The notes beneath the pieces were generated by a model that was given only the letters and a program-made list of their open reading frames with translations, searched no databases and was not told the DNA's origin. Shown in pieces: positions 16,501 to 24,628 of a DNA stretch of 28,405 bases. Origin of the DNA: Ruminococcaceae bacterium UBA2854 (GTDB lineage: Bacteria; Bacillota; Clostridia; Oscillospirales; Acutalibacteraceae); NCBI GenBank assembly GCA_002350765.1, contig DEFK01000006.1, positions 1-28,405 on the forward strand, in the 5' to 3' direction. Position numbers and translations under genes: made by a program. Positions within the stretch are counted from its first letter, which is position 1, and every line of letters starts with the position of its first letter.

Positions 16501-19500
16501 ATAATCATCCTTTTTCTTGCGTTTTCTCGTAATATACGCCGATACGCCGAGCCCCGCGAGTACAACGGCGCAGGTAACGCCGAGACCTATCCACTTATCA
16601 ACGGAGTATTCTTCACCGGTTTTTGGGGTGGTGCGTTTCTTATTGTGCATTTTTACGATTGTTACAGCTTTATGCTTTATAACCGCCGTTTTATTTTTGG
16701 GGAGTATATATGATTTTGAAGCCTTGTTTTTAACCTCGGATACGATGTATTCGCCGATACGCAGGTTTTTAATAACAATTACGCCGTTTTTATCGGTTTT
16801 AAAGGTACGGTCATAATCATTACCTGTGATTCTGAATGAAAAGCCCTTTACATTCTTATCCGAGGAAGTTTTTACGATTTTCAGCGTGCCTTTCATAGCC
16901 TTGTTTATAAATCCAACGCCCGCCTTGTTTTCAACATTGTAGGTCTTGCCGTCAGTATCAACGAATACGGAATAAACACCTTTATCAAGCTCAAAGCCTT
17001 TGGGAGCCTTCTGCTCCTGCACAAAGTATTTGCCATATTCAAGGTCGTCTGTGGAATAAATACCCTTGCTCTGTTCTTTGATTTTGCCGAGCTGTTTATC
17101 ATCCTTGTCAAGTTTGCCGTTGTCGTTACTGTCCTCGGTCAGAATAAAGGTAGCTCCTGTCAGCTTGTTTTCGGGATAGTTCTCGTCAACCTTTGTAAGC
17201 TCAATCTTACCGCGAATAATCTTGTTTTCGATTGTAATATCAATAACCTGTTCGTTCTCGCTGATTGTGACGGGGTATGTATCTGAGTTAAGCACATATC
17301 CCGTCGGCTGTGCGATTTCTCGAATATACCAAGTGCCGTAAGGAATTTTCTCAAATTTGAAGCTGCCGTCCTCAGCTGAAATATCAGTCATAAGAGGTTC
17401 TGCCGCATCCTCGGTTTTGAACAGCCCGATAGTCGCTCCGCCGAGAGCGATGTCCTTATCGTCCGTTTTCTTACCCGATAATGAGCCGTAAATCATCTCA
17501 TTATTAATCGGCTCGCCGTCGTTTACCGCGATTTCAACTGTGGGGATTTCCTCGCCCTGATAAGAAAACTCGAACTCATACTTTTCGTCAGAGAGTATGT
17601 AATGCTCGTCTGTGGAAATTTCCTTGATGTAATACTTACCGAAGGGAAGGTCGGTCTGAATAGCAGCGTTACCGTTCTCATCAACAGAAATAATCTCAAT
17701 CAACCCGTCGGCGGGTATCTTCGCTGAATTAACGGTCTGAATATCCTCGGCGGCGTAAAGTCCGAAAGTGATGTTTTCAATCTCCTTGTTGTTGCCGATT
17801 CCGAAAAGCTCGTTTTGTTCAAGAACCTTTTTAAGCGAAACGCTCGCTTTCTGACGTTCGTTGTAGAATGAGGTTTTGGTTTCGGTAACTTTGACCTCCT
17901 GTCCCGCGTATGTAAGCTCAACGGTATGTGGTTTTGTATCAAGTACCAAGCCGTAAGGCGCTTTAATTTCCGTTACCTCATATTTGCCGAGATATAGCTC
18001 GCGGCTTGTCGCTGTACCTTTGGAGTTGGTCTTAATCGTATCTACGATTTCGCCCTTCTTGTAGCGTACAGTACCGTCAGGGGTAATTACATCCTCAATT
18101 GCCTTAATCGCATAGGACGCATCCTCCGCGCCGAAGGTCTTGTAAACAGGCTGATAAACAATGGGATTATCGCCGCTTGTCACTACGTCGTAGAAACGCT
18201 CGCCTTCTTTAATGACAACGATTTTTCCTTTCTGAGCTACATTTGATTTATTTACCTTAATTACCGTAACCGCGTTTTCCGTTGTTGAGTTCTCCTTTGT
18301 AACATTGAATTTTACGGGTGTACTGTCGAGAACATAGCCATAAGGAGCCTGAACCTCGACGGCGGAATATCCTTTACCGTAAGGCAGTTTTTCGGGGGTA
18401 ATAAGATAACCCTCTGAGTTAGTGTAAAATGTATCAATAGTTACTCTCTTTGGATATGTAACAGACATCTTTATCAGCTTACCGTCAGGATCATAAAGCT
18501 TAAATCCCGCGTTTTCATAAGGGATGACCTTATTAGTTTCGCTGTCGAGCTTTACGATTTTAATGTAGGATTCAAAATTGCGGTTATTGATTATGTAATT
18601 GTAGGTCTTTTCGTTTTCAGCGATATATACGTCAAAATCGGCGACTAAATCTCTGCCGTCCCAGCTCTTTGTCTGATGTACGGTATAGGTTCCGTAAGGC
18701 AAGAGCTTAGTCTGAGCGTAACCGTTTTCATCGCAAACGAGCTTGTCTTTAGCTTTGGAATAACTGCCCGCGCTTTTTAGATAAACCTCAAATTCCGCGC
18801 CATTTTCAGGGGTTTCAATCTGAGTTTCGCCATTATCCGTGTGCTTAATTATTGATATTCTGCCCTTGATGACCTGTTCTGTTACGTCAAGGGAAGCAGT
18901 ATTGTGTTCAACGGTATATGTCTTTGGATCAGCGCCGACCTTGTAAACCGTGCTGTTAAGCAAGTAGCCCTCGGATGCTTCGATTTCCTTTACAGTCCAA
19001 TCTATATCGCAAACATATTCTTTTGTTGTAAACTGTCCTTTGTTATCGGTGACGTATTTATCAATCAGCTTGTCCGCCTTATATATTCCGTATGTAGCTC
19101 CCGCGAGAGAAGCGTCGCCCTGCGGAGATGTTTTTTCAACATCCTTTTTGGTGACTGTCAGCTTAAATTTTTTCAGAATATTCTCGAAGCTCTTGTTAGT
19201 CACCTTGTTCCATTCGATAGCCGCCGTTTGTGATTTCGGGACAACGTACCTGACAGCCGTATCGACTTCCTCAAGGTTATAGTTCGTACTTCCGCTGACT
19301 AATATATTTTTGAATTCGGCTACACCTTTGCTGTCGGTAGTTGCGTACTCGTCAACCTTCGCTCCCGAAAGAGATTTGCCGTAAAGATGGAATTTTACTC
19401 CTGATACGAGATTATCCTCGGAAGTCTTAACTACCTTTAAGCTGCCGCGTTTGAGAACATTGCTGAATTTAACGGTGGCGGTCTTGCCGCTTTCGACTTT

Positions 19501-20643
19501 TACGGTCTGCGATTTCTGCATTTCATATCTGTCGGCAGTTGTTTCTGTGACCGTGTATGTGCCAGGCGTTAAATCTTCAAGCAGAAACTCGCCTTTAGCA
19601 TCCGTCTTGACCGTCTTTTTATAATTTCCGTCGCCTGTTACCTTGAAAGATATTCCGCTGACTTTGCCGTCCTCGGAAGTTTTTATGAGCTTTAGATTGC
19701 CCGCGCTGCTCTCGACGGCAAAATACGCCGTAGGAGGATTTGAAGCGGGCTTAACTCCTGTTACAACATCCTGCAAGCTTGTATCTCCGCAGGCGACAAG
19801 AGTATCGCTGACATTCGGCATATTTCTGTCCGCGCTGAAAACGACGGGAGATTTAATAGCTTTGCTCGATGTAATCTTTATTTTGTTGCCTGATACCGAA
19901 ACGGAAACACCGTCTGTCTTTTTGAAATCAAACTCCGAAAGCACTTTATTGGTATCGGTAATGGTTAAAGTGTAGTTTCCGCTTTTGTACTTCAAATTGT
20001 ATACATTGTTCTTTGCTTTAGCGTTTGTATCATAAGCAAAGCTCGGTATTTTTTCGTAGTTTTTGAAGGCTTTGGCTATCTTGTTGTAGTCGTTCTTCAC
20101 ACCCGGATTTTTATTGCCCGAACAAATGCCGTTAAAATACTTCGCGTTCGAGCGTTTATACTCTCCGCTTGTAGCTCGGCAGCCTGTCGCAAATTCCCAT
20201 ACAAACATCTGCGTTGCTATCCATTGCTGACCGTCCGTTCCTGTCAGACCTGCTTTGTTTTTTGACTTTCCGAAAAGAAGAGCGAGGTTAATCGCCTTGC
20301 GTTGCGCATCGGACATACCTTTCCACGCGGCTGAAGCGTCCTCTGTCAATGTGTTTCCCGACTTCAGCGTGTGTCCGGGCTGAATACAGTACGCGTCCTT
20401 TCCGTCAGCCTTTATTCGACACAATTCCTCGCCGACTTCTCCGACAACATATCCATCGTTTGTGGTTTTCTTGACGAATTTGATGATGTTATTCGATGTG
20501 TCGTAGCAGTAATCGAACGTGATGGTGTAGCTTTTCGCCGCCGCTGTTATCGGCAGTACAAAAAGCGTTGTAAACGCCATAAGCAAGAGCAGCACTACCG
20601 AAACGGCTCTCTTTGCTGTTTTCTTGTTAAAAACTTTTGTCAT
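16141..20643 (-). CDS. Giant thioester/Cna-B adhesin with sorting signal, fused in frame to PrgI
   Basis: A 1500-residue protein starting at the ATG at 20643 (GGAGGT 8 nt upstream; the frame runs further up but overlaps parB without a ribosome binding site). Signal peptide about 1-36. A Cys-Gln thioester domain (about 38-200) has Cys86 in DAYCIQPG and Gln145 in IATQMFVWEF, the pair that forms a covalent host-binding bond in this family. A beta domain follows, then ten Cna-B/SpaA repeats of about 100 residues (316-1335), many with Lys and Glu positions fit for isopeptide bonds. TPKTGEE (1339) plus a membrane helix and a KRKKK tail form a cell-wall sorting signal. Instead of stopping, the frame continues into a 119-residue PrgI domain. 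Its Cna-B part is a likely substrate of the class B sortase in this block. Confidence 0.88.
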   Translation of the reverse strand: MTKVFNKKTAKRAVSVVLLLLMAFTTLFVLPITAAAKSYTITFDYCYDTSNNIIKFVKKTTNDGYVVGEVGEELCRIKADGKDAYCIQPGHTLKSGNTLTEDASAAWKGMSDAQRKAINLALLFGKSKNKAGLTGTDGQQWIATQMFVWEFATGCRATSGEYKRSNAKYFNGICSGNKNPGVKNDYNKIAKAFKNYEKIPSFAYDTNAKAKNNVYNLKYKSGNYTLTITDTNKVLSEFDFKKTDGVSVSVSGNKIKITSSKAIKSPVVFSADRNMPNVSDTLVACGDTSLQDVVTGVKPASNPPTAYFAVESSAGNLKLIKTSEDGKVSGISFKVTGDGNYKKTVKTDAKGEFLLEDLTPGTYTVTETTADRYEMQKSQTVKVESGKTATVKFSNVLKRGSLKVVKTSEDNLVSGVKFHLYGKSLSGAKVDEYATTDSKGVAEFKNILVSGSTNYNLEEVDTAVRYVVPKSQTAAIEWNKVTNKSFENILKKFKLTVTKKDVEKTSPQGDASLAGATYGIYKADKLIDKYVTDNKGQFTTKEYVCDIDWTVKEIEASEGYLLNSTVYKVGADPKTYTVEHNTASLDVTEQVIKGRISIIKHTDNGETQIETPENGAEFEVYLKSAGSYSKAKDKLVCDENGYAQTKLLPYGTYTVHQTKSWDGRDLVADFDVYIAENEKTYNYIINNRNFESYIKIVKLDSETNKVIPYENAGFKLYDPDGKLIKMSVTYPKRVTIDTFYTNSEGYLITPEKLPYGKGYSAVEVQAPYGYVLDSTPVKFNVTKENSTTENAVTVIKVNKSNVAQKGKIVVIKEGERFYDVVTSGDNPIVYQPVYKTFGAEDASYAIKAIEDVITPDGTVRYKKGEIVDTIKTNSKGTATSRELYLGKYEVTEIKAPYGLVLDTKPHTVELTYAGQEVKVTETKTSFYNERQKASVSLKKVLEQNELFGIGNNKEIENITFGLYAAEDIQTVNSAKIPADGLIEIISVDENGNAAIQTDLPFGKYYIKEISTDEHYILSDEKYEFEFSYQGEEIPTVEIAVNDGEPINNEMIYGSLSGKKTDDKDIALGGATIGLFKTEDAAEPLMTDISAEDGSFKFEKIPYGTWYIREIAQPTGYVLNSDTYPVTISENEQVIDITIENKIIRGKIELTKVDENYPENKLTGATFILTEDSNDNGKLDKDDKQLGKIKEQSKGIYSTDDLEYGKYFVQEQKAPKGFELDKGVYSVFVDTDGKTYNVENKAGVGFINKAMKGTLKIVKTSSDKNVKGFSFRITGNDYDRTFKTDKNGVIVIKNLRIGEYIVSEVKNKASKSYILPKNKTAVIKHKAVTIVKMHNKKRTTPKTGEEYSVDKWIGLGVTCAVVLAGLGVSAYITRKRKKKDDYMEVKINKEIREYSEAVFFGLTLRQCIFSALAVGVAVGVFFLLKPVLGTEVVSWLCIICAVPFAALGFIKYNGMTLEKFIVAFVKSEILTPKKLVYKADNTYYNLMKPEIDKKIKEEYKR

Positions 20644-20668
20644 TTTTGTTTTACCTCCGTAAAAATGA

Positions 20669-20690
20669 GGACAGTTGTTGAAAACTGCCC
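20669..20690 (-). terminator. Possible attenuator ahead of the adhesin gene
   Basis: On the minus strand GGGCAGTT (20690-20683) pairs with AACTGTCC (20676-20669), one G-U pair, followed by TCATTTTTA and then the adhesin ribosome binding site. This looks like an intrinsic terminator inside the leader. Confidence 0.45.
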
Positions 20691-20732
20691 TTGTGTTAAA
20701 TTTATTGTTGAATTGTCCCGTCCTATCTTTTA

Positions 20733-20785
20733 AGAGATAGTTATTTATTAAAGAGATAGATTTCTTTTTCGGATAGTAGAGATAG
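20733..20785. repeat. Three direct repeats AGAGATAG
   Basis: AGAGATAG occurs at 20733-20740, 20752-20759 and 20778-20785, in the gap between parB and the adhesin gene. They could be ParB-binding (centromere-like) sites or a regulator operator. Confidence 0.45.
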
Positions 20786-20818
20786 TAACGGGGGTTAGAG
20801 TGTGAGAAAGGGGGGATT

Positions 20819-21754
20819 TTAGCGGCTGTCACGCTCCGCTATGCGTTTTTGATATTTTGCATAGTGTTCCAACGCCCTGCAAACGTAGTCCTCGGTTTTG
20901 TCGAGTGTTACACTTTTGGGAATGAGCTTGCGTACTCTGTCGCTGCTTAGCACAATCCGTTCTTTCTGATTTGGCTTTTCCTCGCACATAATCTCGCTGA
21001 TAGTCTGTGTAGACAATGTGCCTTCGTCCTGCATTTTTCTCAGCCTGATAGCCTGAGCGTGTGACGGCGTTGAGAGATTGAGTTCGATTTCTTCAAGCAC
21101 AGCCTTCTGAAAATCCTCATTCAGATATGACAGCTCAACGGCGGGACGCATTTTTATACTGCCCTCGTCAACTAAATCAAGCAGTTTAGGTATGAGGTAG
21201 GTAAGGCGTATATATCGTCGGATTTGTTCGCGACTTTCGCCGACTTCATCGCCAAGTGCTTCATTAGACCTCGACTTTGACACCAGTGGTGTCGAAGTTA
21301 AATCAGAGCGTTTACCTTGTCTGTTCATAGCCTCTAACCGCATTTTATACGCAAACGCTTTTTCACTCGGTAAGATTTCCGGACGGTGATAATTGCTTTC
21401 AACCATCAGGATTGTAGCTTCATCGTCCGTTAAATCTCTGACCTCACAACGTATAGTGTCCATCTGAGCAAGCTCACAGGCTCTTTTGCGCCTGTGTCCC
21501 GATACCATTTCATATCTTCCGTTCTCTTTGGGACGGAGTATAGCGGGAGTGAGTACGCCGTTTGTCTTTACGCTTTCAACGAGCTTGAACATTTCTTCGT
21601 CGTCCTTAACCTTAAACGGATGATTCGGAAAACCGTCTATCAATTCAAGCGGAATTTCTCTGATTACTCCGTTTTTCTTCGCGTCGCGTTCCTCCTGTGA
21701 GGAAAAGAGGTCATCGAGCGTCGAGAGTGAAAAGTCGCTCTTTCTGTTTGCCAC
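20819..21754 (-). CDS. parB: ParB-family partition protein
   Basis: A 311-residue ParB/Spo0J-like DNA-binding protein that would load on a centromere site and work with ParA. The ParB N-terminal CTPase-type domain shows IPLELIDGFPNHPFKV, then EMVSGHRRKRACELA (the GHRR phosphate-binding motif) and ESNYHRPEILPSEKAFAYKM. The central HTH region (about 160-200) includes VGESREQIRRYIRLT. I chose the GTG at 21754, which has AAGGAGGT 8 nt upstream; an ATG at 21784 in the same frame lacks one and would overlap parA further. It overlaps the end of parA by 44 bp, so the two are one operon. Such ParB proteins also occur in ICEs with a replicative circular stage. Confidence 0.88.
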   Translation of the reverse strand: MANRKSDFSLSTLDDLFSSQEERDAKKNGVIREIPLELIDGFPNHPFKVKDDEEMFKLVESVKTNGVLTPAILRPKENGRYEMVSGHRRKRACELAQMDTIRCEVRDLTDDEATILMVESNYHRPEILPSEKAFAYKMRLEAMNRQGKRSDLTSTPLVSKSRSNEALGDEVGESREQIRRYIRLTYLIPKLLDLVDEGSIKMRPAVELSYLNEDFQKAVLEEIELNLSTPSHAQAIRLRKMQDEGTLSTQTISEIMCEEKPNQKERIVLSSDRVRKLIPKSVTLDKTEDYVCRALEHYAKYQKRIAERDSR

Positions 21755-22529
21755 TTGATAACACCTCCTTCGTAAAATGTTCATAGGCTCGCGCTACTGC
21801 GCTGTTCGGTTCGTACTTGTAAATGCTTTCGCCTTTTGAAGCAACCTCGGCTGCCTTTACAGCCGCGGGAATTTTTGTGCCGAAAATTTTAATGACGCTA
21901 CCAAAATTCTTTCTGATAGCGTCCATTGTACTCTTTGCGAGGTTTGTTCTGTTGTCTACGATTGTAAGCAGAATACCCTCAATTTTTAAATCGGGGTTAA
22001 TATGCTTTTTTACTTTAGAAACCGTCTGTAATAACTGCGTCATTCCCTTCGCGGGCAGGTATTGAGCCTGAACGGGAATAATTACGCTGTCGGCGGCTGT
22101 CAGCGCGTTGAGCGTTATCATACCAAGCGAGGGCATACAGTCAATTATAATGTAGTCATAGTTATGCTTTACGGTATCTAAATACTTTCTCATAGCTGTT
22201 TCACGGCTCATTGCCGTTACAAGCGACATTTCAAAAGCCGATAATTCAAGATTAGCGGGAAGCAGGTCTACATTCTCCTTGTGATGAAGAATACCGCTTG
22301 TCGCTTCTGAATTCCTATCTCGTATTACGTCCGACAGCTTGTCAGAAATAGTAATATCCAAGCTGTCGGTATCCTGCCAACCGAGTGAAGCCGTTAAGTC
22401 AGCCTGCGGATCAGCGTCCACAAGCAGCACACGCTTTCCCTGCATAGTCAAGCCTACGCCTAAATTGACAGTAGTAGTTATCTTACCGACGCCGCCTTTC
22501 TGATTACAGACGGCTATCGTTTTGCACAT
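21711..22529 (-). CDS. parA: ParA/Soj-family ATPase with altered Walker A
   Basis: A 272-residue ParA-type partition ATPase. The deviant Walker A reads KGGVGKITTT: Lys11 and Lys16 are intact, but residue 17, normally the Mg-coordinating Thr, is Ile (codon ATA, one base from ACA). Walker A' VLLVDADPQADLTAS and Walker B YDYIIIDCMPSLGMITLNAL are normal. Length is typical of Soj. AAGGAGG precedes the ATG by 7-8 nt. It is first in the parAB-adhesin-virB4 series and follows a long structured leader. Because of Ile17, nucleotide cycling may be impaired; this may be a loss of function or a base error. Confidence 0.9.
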   Translation of the reverse strand: MCKTIAVCNQKGGVGKITTTVNLGVGLTMQGKRVLLVDADPQADLTASLGWQDTDSLDITISDKLSDVIRDRNSEATSGILHHKENVDLLPANLELSAFEMSLVTAMSRETAMRKYLDTVKHNYDYIIIDCMPSLGMITLNALTAADSVIIPVQAQYLPAKGMTQLLQTVSKVKKHINPDLKIEGILLTIVDNRTNLAKSTMDAIRKNFGSVIKIFGTKIPAAVKAAEVASKGESIYKYEPNSAVARAYEHFTKEVLSSGKQKERLFTLDAR

Positions 22530-22910
22530 ACAATTTCCTCCTTCCGTTTTGTGTTTACAATACGATTATCCGCTTATTTGTCGTTTATGCCCATACGGAT
22601 TTAGAGTGGGATTTCGTTAAGCTACGGCTTGCTGTGCCGTATCACAGGGATTTCACCTCTCGCTGTGAGCCGTTTTTAACGGGAGTACCATTGTCCTCTC
22701 AACTGTCATCGCCATATTGGGAGCAACCCGATACCCGCAACAGGGCTTCTCGCTCGCTCTATACTATATTATATATAGAGGTCGTCGCGTACCTGAATAC
22801 TGTGGCTCGCGCTTCTGCGCTTCGTTGAGATTGAAGTCTTAACGAAATGGCTATTAATTTGTCAAGGTTCATAGAGAGAATACAGAATGGTTGAACGTAT
22901 CTCTCTATAC
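22530..22910 (-). ncRNA. Hairpin-rich leader upstream of parA
   Basis: No gene fits here. An 11-bp inverted pair ATTTCGTTAAG (22611-22621) and CTTAACGAAAT (22838-22848) closes a 238-nt segment. Inside it are TACGGC/GCCGTA, TCACAG/CTGTGA (about 22641-22668), CCGTT/AACGG, CTCTATA/TATAGAG and GCGC/GCGC hairpins. Outside it, ATAGAGAGA (22871-22879) pairs with TCTCTCTAT (22900-22908). A structured 5' leader of the par operon, an independent small RNA, or an origin of transfer or replication are all possible; I match it to no known RNA family. Confidence 0.4.
22860..22865 (-). promoter_or_regulatory. Possible -35 box inside the parA leader
   Basis: A perfect TTGACA on the minus strand. At 17 bp spacing the -10 is only TTAAGA (22842-22837), and this falls in the 11-bp inverted repeat, so it is a weak or regulated promoter candidate for parA. 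Confidence 0.3.
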
Positions 22911-22918
22911 ATTTGCAC

Positions 22919-22944
22919 AATGGGTATTATACTGCACACCCATT
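22919..22944 (-). promoter_or_regulatory. Palindrome enclosing a TATAAT box
   Basis: AATGGGT (22919-22925) and ACCCATT (22938-22944) enclose TATAAT on the minus strand (22931-22926). No good -35 lies upstream. It may be the operator-covered promoter of the par operon. On the plus strand the same hairpin runs into TTTTTAT and could act as a terminator. Confidence 0.4.
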
Positions 22945-22978
22945 TTTATAGGGTTCAGAAATTTTTTTCAAAAAAATA

Positions 22979-23007
22979 TCCGCCTACCTCCAAAAAGGGT
23001 AGACGGA
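22979..23007 (-). terminator. Terminator of the 57-residue gene
   Basis: TCCGCCTACC (22979-22988) pairs with the GGTAGACGGA arm ending at 23007, one mismatch, followed on the minus strand by ATATTTTTTTG. It lies 10 bp past the stop codon. Confidence 0.7.
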
Positions 23008-23016
23008 AAAGATTTA

Positions 23017-23190
23017 TTATATTATTTTAAGCTTCTTTCTGCGGGCTTTTGTAACCTTAATGATTAACTCGTCCACAGGCTCGTGATATTTGCCTTGAGC
23101 TATAAGCTCGTTTTTTAGATTTATCAACGCCTTTAATAATTGGCTTTGCTCCTGATAGCTGAAATACAAATGATATTTTACGTCCTTCAT
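23017..23190 (-). CDS. Small hypothetical protein of the element (57 residues)
   Basis: A 57-residue protein beginning MKDVKYHLYFSYQEQSQLLK and ending in a basic tail KARRKKLKII. It reads as a helical protein with a short beta start, and similar tiny proteins occur near par genes in Firmicute conjugative elements. GAGGAA lies 8 nt before the ATG, and a strong terminator follows directly, which together make it a believable gene. Function unknown. It has its own upstream region (110 bp after the DUF6414-like gene) and lies before the par leader. Confidence 0.65.
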   Translation of the reverse strand: MKDVKYHLYFSYQEQSQLLKALINLKNELIAQGKYHEPVDELIIKVTKARRKKLKII

Positions 23191-23299
23191 AATCAATTCC
23201 TCGTTGTACCTATATTATATATAAGAAAAGAAAGATTGTTAAATTTAAGATTCATATGATAGATTTTTGTTTAAGACCTTTTTAAAAAGTATTAAACAC

Positions 23300-24106
23300 T
23301 TAACAAAATAAAGCAACAAGTTCTATCCTTCTAGTAGTATCGGTACACAGAAGTTTACCTAGACATGTTAATTCCATTTCCCATAAGTCATTTAGTTCAC
23401 ATTGGTACAAATAGTCTTTTGATAATGTAACATCAGCTAAAACATTATTATTTATATCATTTTCTTTCTCATTAATTTTTACCAATTCCAATACTGCTGG
23501 AGCTCGATCTGGAATGCCATTGAAAGAACGATACACTTTTTTTAATTTTTTTAGCCAAATACGCTGGCCACGCGATATATTTTCTTTCGATTGCGCCTTG
23601 ATCTGAGGACCTTTTGGCTTGTGTAATATTACTCTTGCGCAAATTAGATTTCCTTCGCTGATATGCTTATCTTCAATGCTCTTATTGTATTCTTCTATTT
23701 TTTCATATTCTCTATAATCTAAAACATCTTGAAGCAAAGAGGCAGCAGTATGGGTATACGTAGCTTTTTCGACAACTGTAGTTTGAGTGCAATCCTCTTT
23801 TGTACGTTGAATTTCTGTTGAAGCATCTACATAATTGAAAAATTTTAAACCTGCATTTATTTTGCTTTTCTTATTATTTGTTGATCCTTCTTTTGTAGTT
23901 TGTGTCCACTCGACTGAATCACTATAGCCTTCGTTAAACATTGCATGAATATCAGTTAAACGGTTAGTATTTATATAAAATGGTATGATATAATCACTAA
24001 CCTCAAATTTTTTCAATTTCACCTCATCTAATTCTGATGTGTTAATTGCTGATATGTTTTCATTTTTAGTTTTTTTACGTTTTTTTAATTTACTGAATAT
24101 CGACAT
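23300..24106 (-). CDS. Hypothetical soluble protein, possibly DUF6414-like
   Basis: A 268-residue protein without signal peptide or membrane helix. It opens with a basic tail (MSIFSKLKKRKKTKNENI), then a segment SDYIIPFYINTNRLTDIHAM that resembles the start of DUF6414-type proteins, where a short sequence (Y-IN---LTD) repeats the pattern. The middle is charged (EYEKIEEYNKSIEDKHIS), and the end (LWEMELTCLGKLLCT) looks like a beta-strand-rich domain. AAGGAG lies 8 nt before the ATG. The gene is AT-rich and stands alone between the 57-residue gene and the zinc-ribbon gene, with a recurrent box upstream, so it is probably cargo. No function can be given; the family match is a guess. Confidence 0.55.
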   Translation of the reverse strand: MSIFSKLKKRKKTKNENISAINTSELDEVKLKKFEVSDYIIPFYINTNRLTDIHAMFNEGYSDSVEWTQTTKEGSTNNKKSKINAGLKFFNYVDASTEIQRTKEDCTQTTVVEKATYTHTAASLLQDVLDYREYEKIEEYNKSIEDKHISEGNLICARVILHKPKGPQIKAQSKENISRGQRIWLKKLKKVYRSFNGIPDRAPAVLELVKINEKENDINNNVLADVTLSKDYLYQCELNDLWEMELTCLGKLLCTDTTRRIELVALFC

Positions 24107-24270
24107 ATTATAACTCCTTAAATAATTCTTTGTTTGTTACAACAAATTATAAACATTTATTTACTTGAAACTGTATTGCTAAAAGTTATTTATAAGTTTA
24201 TCACATTTATTAGCATTTTTGAATATGCATTTTTACAGATAAATTATGTCGAAGTTTGTATAATAAGCAA

Positions 24271-24300
24271 TAAAAACCACGTACTTTTTTGTAAACATTT
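24271..24300. repeat. Recurrent intergenic box, copy 3
   Basis: TAAAAACCACGTACTTTTTT followed by GTAAACATTT; best match to copy 2 at 7951. It lies about 165 bp upstream of the DUF6414-like gene. Confidence 0.55.
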
Positions 24301-24371
24301 TAATCTTGTGTAAATTTATATTTATTAAACCATAAATATATTCTCACTTATTATGTAGTTTCCAAAAAATA

Positions 24372-24399
24372 AGGGCTACGAGAATTAACTCGCAGCCCT
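24372..24399 (-). terminator. Terminator downstream of the zinc-ribbon gene
   Basis: AGGGCTACGAG pairs with CTCGCAGCCCT, one mismatch, followed on the minus strand by ATTTTTTGG. It lies 300 bp past the zinc-ribbon stop codon, just after the open remnant at 24407. Confidence 0.65.
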
Positions 24400-24406
24400 A
24401 TAAACA

Positions 24407-24628
24407 TCAATATAAAATATAAACTCTAATGTTCATATCATACCAATTAAATATCCTTTTCGCCCGGTCGTACTCATAAATGTAATCTCTCGCGAGCTTT
24501 TCACTAATTGTAAAGTCGAGCAAAAGTATTGATTTTTGGCTTAAATACTGACTTTTTATTATTTCCCACTTTCGCTGATCGCAGCCTGCTCCGCAATTAA
24601 CAAAAAATAAAAAGAAGTTTCGGATGTA
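24407..24628 (-). pseudogene. Possible gene remnant without a start codon
   Basis: A 73-codon frame opening after an in-frame TAA and ending at TGA 24407; there is no ATG until near its end. The encoded text (NCGAGCDQRKWEIIKSQYL, then ISEKLARDYIYEYDRAKRIF) and its codon use look protein-like, more GC-rich than the adjoining intergenic DNA. Probably a decayed gene whose 5' part is lost. Family not recognised; chance is not excluded. Confidence 0.3.

Noticed and set aside
20644..20832. N-terminal extension of the adhesin frame by 63 residues
   Set aside because: It has no ribosome binding site, overlaps the parB end and precedes a clear signal peptide whose ATG at 20643 has GGAGGT.
22634..22828. 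A 64-codon plus-strand frame in the parA leader
   Set aside because: No ribosome binding site, composition determined by hairpin sequence, and it lies on the strand opposite all neighbours.
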